Below are positions 17,726 through 25,747 of a DNA stretch of 64,000 nt, piece after piece. The position numbers and the translations under genes are program-made. A model generated the notes under the pieces. That model made no database searches. It was not told where the DNA came from and saw only the letters and a list, made by a program, of their open reading frames with translations. How positions within the stretch are numbered: the stretch's first letter is position 1; each line of letters opens with the position of its first letter. The DNA lies in assembly GCA_963790415.1 (NCBI GenBank), contig CAWBOK010000006.1, positions 1-64,000 of the forward strand, given 5' to 3'. The stretch is from JAJZQZ01 sp963790415. Its GTDB lineage: Bacteria; Actinomycetota; Thermoleophilia; RBG-16-64-13.

Positions 17726-18312
17726 AACGGTTGATCGTGGGGATAAGCGGAGCGTCGGGCACCATCTACGGGGTGCGTCTGCTCGAGGTGCTGCGCCACG
17801 CGGCTGTGGAGGTCCATCTCGTGATGAGCGGCTCGGCCCGGCGGGTCGTGGAACTGGAGACAGACTACACGCTGACCGAGATCGAGGCACTGGCCGATTA
17901 CGTGCACGACAACGACGACATCGCCGCCCCCATCGCCTCGGGATCGTTCCGCACCGGAGGCATGATCGTCGCTCCCTGCTCGATCAAGAGCCTCTCGGCC
18001 ATCGCGAACAGCTACAACGACACGCTGCTGGCTCGGGCGGCCGATGTGGTCTTGAAGGAGCGTCAGAAGTTGGTTCTGGTGGTGCGTGAGACCCCGTTGC
18101 ATCTGAACCATCTGCGTCTGATGACCCACGTGACCGAGTGCGGTGGCGTGATCCTGCCACCGATGCCGAGCTTCTACCATCAACCCAAGACCATCGACGA
18201 CATCGTGAACCAAACGGTCGGCAAAGTGCTTGATCAGTTCGACGTCGACCACGATCTCTTCCATCGCTGGGAGGGCGGACGCGCTCACATGCTCGAGCGG
18301 GGCGCGGAGTAG
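17722..18312 (+). CDS. ubiX: UbiX-like flavin prenyltransferase
   Basis: This 196-residue enzyme transfers a dimethylallyl group to FMN, making the prenyl-FMN cofactor that UbiD enzymes need. The flavoprotein fold begins at once: MKRLIVGISGASGTIYGVRL. It continues with SGSFRTGGMIVAPCSIKSLS, NTLLARAADV-type text (YNDTLLARAADVVLKERQKL) and VVRETPLHLNHLRLMTHVTE, all UbiX/Pad1 landmarks. Start and previous stop overlap as ATGA. It supports the UbiD at 13547 and possibly others in the genome. Confidence 0.92.
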   Translation: MKRLIVGISGASGTIYGVRLLEVLRHAAVEVHLVMSGSARRVVELETDYTLTEIEALADYVHDNDDIAAPIASGSFRTGGMIVAPCSIKSLSAIANSYNDTLLARAADVVLKERQKLVLVVRETPLHLNHLRLMTHVTECGGVILPPMPSFYHQPKTIDDIVNQTVGKVLDQFDVDHDLFHRWEGGRAHMLERGAE

Positions 18313-18322
18313 GACGCGCGGG

Positions 18323-18805
18323 TTGGCGGCTGCGGCTGTGGATATCCCGCTGCGCGATCGCATCGCCGCGTATCTGCGCGCGCATCACACGATGACCCTT
18401 GCGACCGCGGCCACCGGGCAGGACGGCACTCCGGAGGCCCACGCGGCCAGCGTGTTCTACGCGCTCGACAGTCGACTGCGGCTGGTGTTCGTCAGTAAGC
18501 CCACCAGTCGCCACGGCGTCCACATACTTGGCGGCAGTCGGGTGGCGGCGACGGTGACCGAGGAGTCCCAGGAGTGGCAGGAGATCCAGGGCGTGCAACT
18601 GTGGGGCCGGGCCGAGATGCTCTCGGGGGCCGCCCGCGTCGGGGAGATGGCCGTCTATCTGCGCCGATTCCCCTTCGTGCGCGACCTGCTCGCCCAACCG
18701 CGGTTGGCGGCATTAGCTACGGAACTGGCGGTCTTCCGGGTGACGGCGGAGCGTTTCGCCTTCACCGACAACCGCAGCGGGTTCTTCGGACGTGAGGTGC
18801 TATGA
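18323..18805 (+). CDS. Pyridoxamine 5'-phosphate oxidase-like (FMN-binding split-barrel) protein
   Basis: This small protein of about 160 residues resembles the PNPOx-like split-barrel flavoproteins. It shows an N-terminal helix (IPLRDRIAAYLRAHHTMTLA), the strand pattern GTPEAHAASVFYALDSRLRL, SKPTSRHGVHI and VQLWGRAEML, and ends RFAFTDNRSGFFGREVL. Such proteins bind FMN or F420; the substrate is unknown. No ATG is available. TTG 18323 has AGGA nine bases upstream; GTG 18338 is an alternative. It follows ubiX by 10 bp and is probably co-transcribed. Confidence 0.7.
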   Translation: MAAAAVDIPLRDRIAAYLRAHHTMTLATAATGQDGTPEAHAASVFYALDSRLRLVFVSKPTSRHGVHILGGSRVAATVTEESQEWQEIQGVQLWGRAEMLSGAARVGEMAVYLRRFPFVRDLLAQPRLAALATELAVFRVTAERFAFTDNRSGFFGREVL

Positions 18806-18815
18806 TGCATTTGAA

Positions 18816-20063
18816 ATGCAAGATAGTACGCACCCATATCTGACCCGCAGTCTCGAGCCCGTGCTGACCCGGGCGGTCCGGGAGTTTCCCGCGGTGGTGC
18901 TCACCGGACCGCGACAGTCCGGTAAGACCACGCTGCTCCAACACCTGTTTGGTCGCGAGTTCCGCTACGTCTCCCTCGAGGCCCCCGATGTGCGGGCGAC
19001 CGCCCTCGAGGATCCGCGCGGGTTCCTGGCCTTCTATCCGCCCCCGGTGATCTTCGACGAAGCGCAATGGGCTCCGGAACTCTTCCCCTACATCAAGGAA
19101 GCCATCGACGCCGATCGCGGGCGCACCGGACAGTATGTGTTGAGCGGATCGCAGAACCTGCTTCTGTTGCAGCGGGTGACCGAATCGTTGGCGGGCCGGG
19201 TGGCGATCCTCCATCTTCTGCCGCTCAGCTTCCGCGAAGTTCGGGGCGCGCCTCAGAGCCCGCTCCCGTGGGAGCGCAGCGTGGCTCTCGTGTCCTCTGC
19301 CAAGGCCGCGTCCGCGGGCCCGACGTCTCGCGGCCTGTGGGAAGCCTTCCTGCGCGGCGGCTACCCCGAGATCGCACTGGATACGGGTCGCGACGCCCGG
19401 CTTTGGCACGCGGGATACGTCCAGACCTATCTCGAGCGGGACGTCCGCTCGCTTCGGCAGGTCGGAGATCTGGGTCGATTCCAGTCGTTTCTGCAGGCAC
19501 TGGCCGCTCGAAACGCCCAACTCCTCAATTTGTCGGAGGTGGCCCGCGACCTCGGCGTCGCCGTGAACACGGTGAAGGCCTGGCTGTCGGTGTTGGAGGC
19601 CACATGTCAGGTGATCGTCCTGCGCCCCTATTTCGCCAACGTGGGCAAACGTCTGGTGAAGACGCCCAAGGTATACTTCGCCGACCTGGGCACCCTGAGC
19701 TATCTGACCGGCCTCAGGGACCCAGAACATGCCATGTCCGGTCCCATGGGAGGCGCCATGATGGAGACCGCGGTGATCATCGAGGTGGTGCGGTCCCTGA
19801 CGAACCGCGGGGAAGAGCCGCGGGCGTACTTCTGGCGGACGACCGCCGGCAACGAGGTGGACCTCGTGGTCGATACGGGGAGCGCTCTCATACCGCTGGA
19901 AGTGAAGCTGTCGGCCACTCCGTCGCCGGCGATGACCTCGGGGATATCCTCGTTCCGGTCCGCTCTCGGGTCGCGCGCGGCCCGCGGGTATGTGGTGCAT
20001 CCCGGCACGCAACACCTCCCCCTGGGCCCTGACGCCGACGCCCTGCCGTTCGGTGCGCTCTAG
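18816..20063 (+). CDS. AAA-family ATPase with DUF4143 domain
   Basis: This 415-residue P-loop ATPase has the common AAA_14/DUF4143 architecture. The Walker A motif is VVLTGPRQSGKTTLLQHLF (near residue 30) and Walker B is PPVIFDEAQWAP. Sensor text YVLSGSQNLLL and the C-terminal nuclease-like DUF4143 core (AYFWRTTAGNEVDLVVD, IPLEVKLSATPSPAM) follow. Members are widespread, of unsettled function and often horizontally mobile. The hexamer TATGAT at 18801-18806 lies 10 bases before the ATG, so the gene may have its own nearly leaderless promoter. It interrupts an otherwise metabolic cluster and is probably an insertion unrelated to it. Confidence 0.85.
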   Translation: MQDSTHPYLTRSLEPVLTRAVREFPAVVLTGPRQSGKTTLLQHLFGREFRYVSLEAPDVRATALEDPRGFLAFYPPPVIFDEAQWAPELFPYIKEAIDADRGRTGQYVLSGSQNLLLLQRVTESLAGRVAILHLLPLSFREVRGAPQSPLPWERSVALVSSAKAASAGPTSRGLWEAFLRGGYPEIALDTGRDARLWHAGYVQTYLERDVRSLRQVGDLGRFQSFLQALAARNAQLLNLSEVARDLGVAVNTVKAWLSVLEATCQVIVLRPYFANVGKRLVKTPKVYFADLGTLSYLTGLRDPEHAMSGPMGGAMMETAVIIEVVRSLTNRGEEPRAYFWRTTAGNEVDLVVDTGSALIPLEVKLSATPSPAMTSGISSFRSALGSRAARGYVVHPGTQHLPLGPDADALPFGAL

Positions 20064-20065
20064 CC

Positions 20066-21277
20066 ATGACGAGGATCTGCGTGGTAGGCGGCGCAGGCAA
20101 GATGGCGATGGGAGCCATCCTTGACTTCGTGGAGCACCCCGAGGTGGAACAACTGGTGCTGATAGACGCCGACGGGGCGGCGCTGCGCGCCCGCGCGGAG
20201 CAGCTTCGGTCGCCGAAAGTGGTGACCATCGTGGCCTCAATCGGCGATGGCAGGAGCCTGGTCGCCGCGTTGGCCGGCGCCGACGTGTGCCTGAACGCGA
20301 CCTTCCCCGAGTTGAACGTGCCCGTCATGAAGGCCTGCCTCGAGGCCGGTCTGCACTACACCGATTTCGGCGGGCTCTTCCATTGGGCGAAGCGCCAGTT
20401 GGCGCTGCACGACAGGTTCGCCGACGCGGGCCTGACGGCCGTGGCGGGGTCGGGTTCCGCGCCCGGCATCGTGAACGTGATGACCGGCTACGCTGCCGGG
20501 CAGTTGGATACCGTCGAGTCAGTGCGCATCCTCGACGGCATCGTCAACAACACGCCGTCGTCGAGCCCGTTCGCGGTCCCGTATGCGGTGATGACCCTGG
20601 TGCGCGAGTTCACGATGAACCCAGTGTCGTTCGTGGATGGAGACTGGGTGGATCTCGAGCCGTTCGCCGGAGGTGAGGAAGTAGACTTCCCCGAGCCGGT
20701 GGGTCGGCAGACCGTGTTCAACACCATCCATTCTGAGCCGTACACCATCCCCGTGTCGCTTCGTGACAAAGGTATCCGGCACTGCAGCTTCAAGTTGTCG
20801 TTGCCCAAGGAGTTCGAGGTCAAGTTGAAGCTGCTCGTGCAGCTGGGACTCTTCGGCATGGAACCGGTGGAGGTGGGCGGGGCCCGGGTCGTGCCCAGCG
20901 AGATGACTCTCCGCCTGATAGAGCAGAGTGCGCGGGCCGCGGGACCTCCGGGGCCGCCGGACGATCACAAGTGCCTGCGGGTTGTGGTCGTCGGCACTCG
21001 CGATGGGCGCGACCACGAGATCACTCTTGAGACGGTGATCCACCCGTATGCTCCGTGGGGTCTGGCGATGGGCACGAGTTCCGTCGGCTTCCCTGCTGCG
21101 GTGACCTGCCGGCTGCTGGGTTCGGGCGCGATCACCCGGCGGGGCGTGTTCGGTTCCGAGGTCTGCGTTCCACCCGAACGGTATTTCGCCGAGTTGGCGA
21201 AGCGGGAGATCGAGGTGACGGCGACCGATCGCTGCCTGCTGGGGTCGCGTGCTACACTGACGCACAGGCCTGACTGA
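20066..21277 (+). CDS. Saccharopine dehydrogenase-like NAD(P)-binding oxidoreductase
   Basis: This 403-residue protein has an N-terminal Rossmann fold (MTRICVVGGAGKMAMGAILD, VEQLVLIDADG) and the saccharopine dehydrogenase-like pattern ADVCLNATFPELNVPVMKAC, YTDFGGLFHWA and GSGSAPGIVNVMTGYAAG. The C-terminal domain carries DDHKCLRVVVVGTRDGRDHE, common in the broader saccharopine dehydrogenase/carboxynorspermidine reductase group. Family members reduce or oxidise imines or carboxyl-bearing amines. The specific reaction is unknown. It starts 2 bp after the DUF4143 stop and 61 bp before the CoA ligase. Confidence 0.8.
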   Translation: MTRICVVGGAGKMAMGAILDFVEHPEVEQLVLIDADGAALRARAEQLRSPKVVTIVASIGDGRSLVAALAGADVCLNATFPELNVPVMKACLEAGLHYTDFGGLFHWAKRQLALHDRFADAGLTAVAGSGSAPGIVNVMTGYAAGQLDTVESVRILDGIVNNTPSSSPFAVPYAVMTLVREFTMNPVSFVDGDWVDLEPFAGGEEVDFPEPVGRQTVFNTIHSEPYTIPVSLRDKGIRHCSFKLSLPKEFEVKLKLLVQLGLFGMEPVEVGGARVVPSEMTLRLIEQSARAAGPPGPPDDHKCLRVVVVGTRDGRDHEITLETVIHPYAPWGLAMGTSSVGFPAAVTCRLLGSGAITRRGVFGSEVCVPPERYFAELAKREIEVTATDRCLLGSRATLTHRPD

Positions 21278-21338
21278 CCGGCCAACAAACCAATGGCGGA
21301 CGCACCGGGGGGTGCAGAAGGCAAGGGGGAAGCCCGCG

Positions 21339-22677
21339 ATGCTAGCCGGCAGTGACCGCTACTGGAACCCGATCTTCGAGACCATGCCGCTCGAACAGTT
21401 GCGAGAGGTGCAGCTGCGCAAGTTCCGCGCCATCGTCTCGTGGGCATACGACCATTCCCGCCTCCACCGTGCGCTGTACGATGAAGCCGGCTTCCATCCC
21501 GGCCACGTGCGCGTGTGGTCGGACGCCGCGCTCGTGCCCAAAGTGGACAAGGCCCATATGCGCGGCATCCAGCGGAAGGACCCGTTCCCCTACGGCGACG
21601 CCCTCTGCGTGCCCCTCGACCGGGTCACCGAGTTCCGTCAGACGTCGGGCACCACCGGCCAGGCCGTCTACCAGGCGGACACCTGGCAGGACTGGGAGTG
21701 GTGGGCCGAATGCTGGAGCTACCTGCTGTACGCTCAGGGCTACCGGGCCCGCGACCGAGTCTTTCTCCCCTTCGGCTACAATATCTTCGTGGCCTTCTGG
21801 GCGGCCCACTACGCCGCGGAGAAGATGGGCTGCGAGGTGGTGCCCGGCGGCGTGCTCGACACCGAGGCCCGCATCTTGAAATTGCAGGAACTCCAGGCGA
21901 GCGCCATGATGGCTACGCCCACCTACGTCCTGGGCATGGCCGAGACCGCGCGCGGCATGGGCCTCGATCCGGCCCGCGACCTGCAGGTGCGTCGCATCAC
22001 CTGCGCGGGGGAGCCGGGTGCGAGCATCCCCGCGACCAAGCGGCGTATGGAAGAGGCCTGGGGGGCCAAGGTGTACGACCACTGCGGCGCCACCGAGATC
22101 GGCGCCTGGGGCTTCGAGTGTGAGGAGCAGTCCGGCGGCATCCACGTGAACGAGGCCCTGTTCCTGGCGCAGGTTGAGGATCTCGAGACCGGCGAGTTGG
22201 TCGAAGAGCCCGGCCGGCGAGGCAGGCTGATCATCACGGCCCTCGACAGGATCGGCATGCCCTGCGTGCGCTTCGACTCCAAGGACGTGGTGGAGTGGGC
22301 CGACGGAGCCGTGCGCCTGCGGGCGCACCTTCCGTCTGTTCAAGGGTGGCGTCGTGGGCCGGGCCGACGACATCACCAAGGTGAAGGGGGTCCTCCTGGC
22401 GCCGAGCGCGATCGAAGAGGTGGTGCGGAGCTTCCCGGAATTCGGCGAGTTCGAGGTGGAGGTCACCAAGAAGGGCGACCTCGACGAGATCACTCTGAGG
22501 CTGGAACTGCCGGCGGCGTATGCGGGCGACCAGCACGAGCTGCTCCTGAAGCTCAAGCACCAGCTGCGCCTGAACACCAATCTGGGCTACCGGGTGGAGG
22601 TGCTCGAAGAGGGCACGCTGCCACGCTACGCGCTGAAAGCCAAGCGTTTCAAAGACCTGCGGAAGGTGGGTGGATGA
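21339..22677 (+). CDS. Phenylacetate-CoA ligase-like AMP-forming enzyme (one frameshift)
   Basis: This enzyme of the PaaK family (about 445 residues) activates aryl acids to CoA thioesters through an acyl-adenylate. It starts at ATG 21339 after AAGGGGGA. Landmarks are the phosphate-binding FRQTSGTTGQAVYQ, FLPFGYNIFVAFWA, TCAGEPGASIPATKRRMEEA and YDHCGATEIGAWGFECE. Near 22318 the frame changes; the C-terminal domain (GRADDITKVKGVLLAPSAIE, LPRYALKAKRFKDLRKVGG) is one frame over, the join reading GRTFRLFKGGVVGRADDI. The stop overlaps the next gene's ATGATG. In this cluster it may activate an aromatic acid such as the product of UbiD or Ior/AOR. A decayed copy of its 3' end lies at 25.2 kb. Confidence 0.83.
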
Positions 22678-22958
22678 TGGGAACCGAGTCCCCGGGCGTC
22701 GACTCGACCACGGGCGTCGACCCCACCTCGGGCGGCGACTCCCCCTACGCCGAGCTGCTGGCCGAACTCGACCGCAGCGTGCAGGCCATCAAGGAGGCCG
22801 CCTTCGCTCTCAAGCGCGCGGCTGGGGGGATGCAGGCGGTGGAGTGCAACGCCGACCGTATCCTGGCCTCCACGCGCATGCTCGAGATCAACGTGTCCGA
22901 CCTCATCGGGCGGCCGCGCACGCTGGCCTGCTGGTCCGACGACGACGGGGCGTTGTAG
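22674..22958 (+). CDS. Small hypothetical protein coupled to the CoA ligase
   Basis: This 94-residue protein is of no family I recognise. The ATG at 22674 overlaps the ligase stop (ATGA). The N-terminal 25 residues are low-complexity (Gly, Asp, Ser, Thr). A helical segment follows (ELLAELDRSVQAIKEAAFAL, then KRAAGGMQAVECNADRILAS) and a conserved-looking end (VSDLIGRPRTLACWSDDDGA). No signal peptide or membrane segment. That it is a real gene is supported by a degraded duplicate of the same ligase/small-gene junction at 25.2-25.4 kb. It may be an accessory subunit of the adjacent oxidoreductase; this is only positional. Confidence 0.6.
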   Translation: MMGTESPGVDSTTGVDPTSGGDSPYAELLAELDRSVQAIKEAAFALKRAAGGMQAVECNADRILASTRMLEINVSDLIGRPRTLACWSDDDGAL

Positions 22959-22975
22959 TCACCTGCAGCCCATGG

Positions 22976-23239
22976 GTGTTCGCATCGGGTTGGGGCGAAC
23001 CGTTCTGGCGCGCGGCCGGCGTGCGGGAGCTGGTCTACTCGCTCGAGTCGCCGGAAGGTCTTTCGCTCGAGGAGCTCTGTGTGCGACTGGCCGTGCCCGG
23101 CGTCCAGGTGGCTTCTGATCTTTCCGAGCCGCCCTTGTTCGTGTTGAACGACAGGATCTTGTCCAATGCGGAAGCGCTTACCGCGGTCGTCCACGACGGC
23201 GACCGCCTTCTTGTCCAGCTCATGTTGGCGGGTGGTTGA
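22976..23239 (+). CDS. MoaD/ThiS-like ubiquitin-fold sulfur carrier
   Basis: This protein of about 87 residues has the beta-grasp pattern and the C-terminal Gly-Gly (QLMLAGG) of sulfur carriers. MoaD delivers sulfur for molybdopterin, the cofactor of the adjacent aldehyde ferredoxin oxidoreductase. Visible strands include LSLEELCVRLAVPG, PLFVLNDRILSNAEALTAVV and HDGDRLLVQLMLAGG. The exact start is uncertain; GTG 22976 gives a plausible N-terminus but has a weak ribosome-binding site. A MoaD-like gene immediately before an AOR gene is a frequent arrangement and supports both calls. Confidence 0.75.
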   Translation: MFASGWGEPFWRAAGVRELVYSLESPEGLSLEELCVRLAVPGVQVASDLSEPPLFVLNDRILSNAEALTAVVHDGDRLLVQLMLAGG

Positions 23240-23284
23240 GATGTCCGGGCGGGCGCGGAGGGCCGGCGACCGAGGAGGGACAGG

Positions 23285-25149
23285 ATGATCCTGGGCAAGA
23301 CCGCATTCGTCGATCTGAGCGCGGGCACCGTCGGCATCGAGGACACTCCGGAAGACCTCGTCCGCAGCTTCCTGGGCGCGCGCGGTGTCAACATGGCCTA
23401 CCTTCACCGTCTGCTGCCGGCCGGGGCCGATCCACTGGGGCCCGAGAACGTGCTCATCTTCGGATGTGGGCTACTGACCGGCTACCCTGTCCCCAGTTCG
23501 GGGCGGATGAACATCAGCGCGAAGTCGCCCGAATCGGGCATCTTGGGCGACGCCAACATGGGCGGGTTCTTCCCGGCCGAACTGCGCAAGGCAGGGTTCG
23601 ATCGCCTGGTCGTCACCGGCAGGTCGGTAGAGCCGATGTATCTCTACGTTGCGGCCGGGCGCGTGGAGCTGCGCCCGGCCTCGGCCTACTGGGGCCTCGA
23701 TGCGTGGGAGACGCAAGTCGCCCTCGAGCGCGACGCGGGCCCCGGGGTACGTTCGGCCGCGATCGGATTCGCGGGCGAGAACTTGGTGCGCTTCGCCTGC
23801 ATCATGAATGGCCGCAAGAACGCGGCGGGTCGCGGAGGCCTGGGCGCGGTGATGGGGTCGAAGCTCCTCAAGGCGGTGGTGGCGCGCGGCGACGGGCCGC
23901 CTCCCATCCACGACCGCGACGCCCTCCTGAAGCGGCGCCGGGAGTTGAACACCTACCTCCACGCGTCCAAGGTGATCGAGATGATGGGGCGGCTGGGCAC
24001 TCCTTTGCTCTACGCCAACCACGTGCGCGTGGGCGTCCTGCGCACCAAGAACTCCCAGCTCAACCAGTGGACGTCCGACCTCGACGCCGAGCACGTTGAG
24101 GAGCACGTTGAGCGCATGGTCGCCTGCGCGGGTTGTTCGGTGCATTGCAGGCATGTCAACCGGCTGGGCGGCGAGGGCCCTGAGTTCGTCACGGAGGGCT
24201 TGATGGGCGCCAACTGCGGGGTCGAAGATGTCGTCGATCTCATCGAGATCAACAACCTGTGCAACGCCCTTGGCCTGGACACGTCGTCAGCCGGGACGCT
24301 CATCCCCTGGGCGATGGAACTCTACCAGCGGGGGATCATCGACGACGAGGTGACGGGAGGTCCCCTCCAGTGGGGCGACGTTCCGGCCATCAAGAAGCTG
24401 CTCGCGGATATCGCCGGCCGCCGCGGCTTCGGCAACGTACTGGCCGAGTCGACCCAGACGCTCGCACTCGGCCTGCTTCCGGCGCAGGCACGTGATTACC
24501 TCATCGCCGTCAAGAACCTGCCTCAGTCCGACCCTCACGACGTGCGCTACATCAAGAGCTTCGCGCTCGCTGAAGCCGTGTCCTCTCGCGGTGCCGACCA
24601 CCTGCGCAACCGGCCTACTCTCGACATCATGGGCCTCAGCGATGAGATCCGGGAGAAGGTCTACGGCGAACCGACCGTGGCCGCACCCACGAGCTACGAG
24701 ACCAAGGAGATCGTGGTGGAGTGGAGCGAGAACGTCTACGCTGTCATCGACCGCTTGGGCATGTGTCGTTTCGTGTGCCGGGGATGGAACAGCCCCAAGC
24801 TGCTCAGCTACGACGAGTTCTCCGACTGATCGCACAGGCCGTGGGGCTCGATATGTCTCCCACGGAGTTGGTGGAGGTGGCCCGCCGGGTGCTCGACCTG
24901 GAGCGGGTCATCAACATGCGTGAAGGGATCACGCGGGCCGACGATACCCTTCCTCGACGGTACTTCGACGATCCGCTGCCCATGGGTCCGTCGCAGGGCC
25001 ATCATATCGACAGAGCGGAGTTCGCCGCGCTGCTGACCCGCTACTACCGTCGACGTGGATGGGACGACGAGGGGGTCCCCTCACCTGAGCGGGTGGCCGA
25101 ACTCACAGCGCGCACGCGATCGGCGGCAAGACGCCTCACACCCGCCTGA
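23285..25149 (+). CDS. Aldehyde ferredoxin oxidoreductase-family tungsten/molybdenum enzyme (one frameshift)
   Basis: This enzyme of the AOR family (about 620 residues) contains a bis-pterin W/Mo site and one [4Fe-4S] cluster and interconverts acids or aldehydes with ferredoxin. It starts at ATG 23285 after GGAGG. It shows the AOR N-terminal domain (LVRSFLGARGVNMAYLHRLL, SSGRMNISAKSPESGILGDA, GRKNAAGRGGLGAVMGSKLL). The cluster ligands are CAGCSVHCRH plus the later RLGMCRF. A stop at 24827-24829 is caused by a lost base in a C-run near 24823. The family's C-terminal domain continues in the next frame (LIAQAVGLDMSPTELVEVAR, DTLPRRYFDDPLP). BamB, the active-site subunit of class II benzoyl-CoA reductase, is a distant member, but nothing here proves that role. 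Confidence 0.87.
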
Positions 25150-25225
25150 CAGTGGACCCAAGGTAGCGGCCGCCGCCGAGCCCACGGCGCCAGCCGGGCT
25201 CCGAAGACGTCGCCGCAGGTGGCCG
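25133..25225. repeat. Degenerate fragment resembling the 3' end of the MFS gene at 27.1 kb
   Basis: From the AOR stop onward the sequence repeats, with mismatches and one large gap, two pieces of 27127-27350. CTCACACCCGCCTGAC and GAGCGGCCGCC-like text match 27127-27170, and GGGCTCCGAAGACGTC...CCGCAGGTGGC matches about 27325-27348. The copies differ at roughly one base in eight to ten and about 140 bases between the pieces are missing. It looks like a scar of an older duplication or rearrangement in which the MFS gene abutted the AOR gene. Confidence 0.55.
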
Positions 25226-25445
25226 TAGAAGACGGCACCCTGCCCGCCACGTCCTGAAGGCCAAGCGTTTCAAGGACCTGCGGAGGTGGGTGGGTGATGG
25301 GAACCGAGACGACAGGCGTCGCCTCCCCTTACCCCGGGCTCCTGGCCGAGCTCGATCACAGCGTCCAGGCCAATCAGCGTGTCCGACCTCACCGGGCGGC
25401 CTCGCACGCTGGCCTGCTGGACCGACGACGGCGGGGTCCTCCAAG
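25218..25445 (+). pseudogene. Decayed copy of the CoA-ligase 3' end and the small downstream gene
   Basis: This stretch aligns with 22595-22945. The ligase end (CTGAAGGCCAAGCGTTTCAA, then GGACCTGCGG) and the start of the small gene (GATGGGAACCGAGA) are followed by CTGGCCGAGCTCGATCACAG, GTGTCCGACCTCACCGGGCG and CACGCTGGCCTGCTGG. About 100 bases of the small gene are missing and single-base gaps break the frame. Divergence from the intact copy is roughly 15-20% by eye. It is therefore an old, non-functional partial duplication of the paaK-like/small-gene junction lying just after the AOR gene. From 25446 to 25747 I see no gene; part of it (about 25500-25640) is noticeably richer in A+T than the surroundings. 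Confidence 0.7.
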
Positions 25446-25747
25446 GGCAAGTGCGATCGTTCCGCCCCGTGCCCCAGAAGTGGCCGGGGTTTCTGTTTCC
25501 GCATGAACCTTCTTGCGCATAGCATCACAAGTATCGGGGTAGTGGGATTCGGCGCTCGCAATAGTCATTTGCCAATCCTATCTGCCCCAAAGAGCCATGT
25601 ATTGTCTGGCCTGGAGGACGTATCGTTTATCACAGCTTCTGCCCAACGGGCTGCGGAACAGCTCGAGACGCGAAGGGAGGTGAGGCCCCACAAGCGAGGA
25701 CTAAGGAGCGGGACGAGCGGTGCCTGGAACCTATCGAAAGGAAGGCT

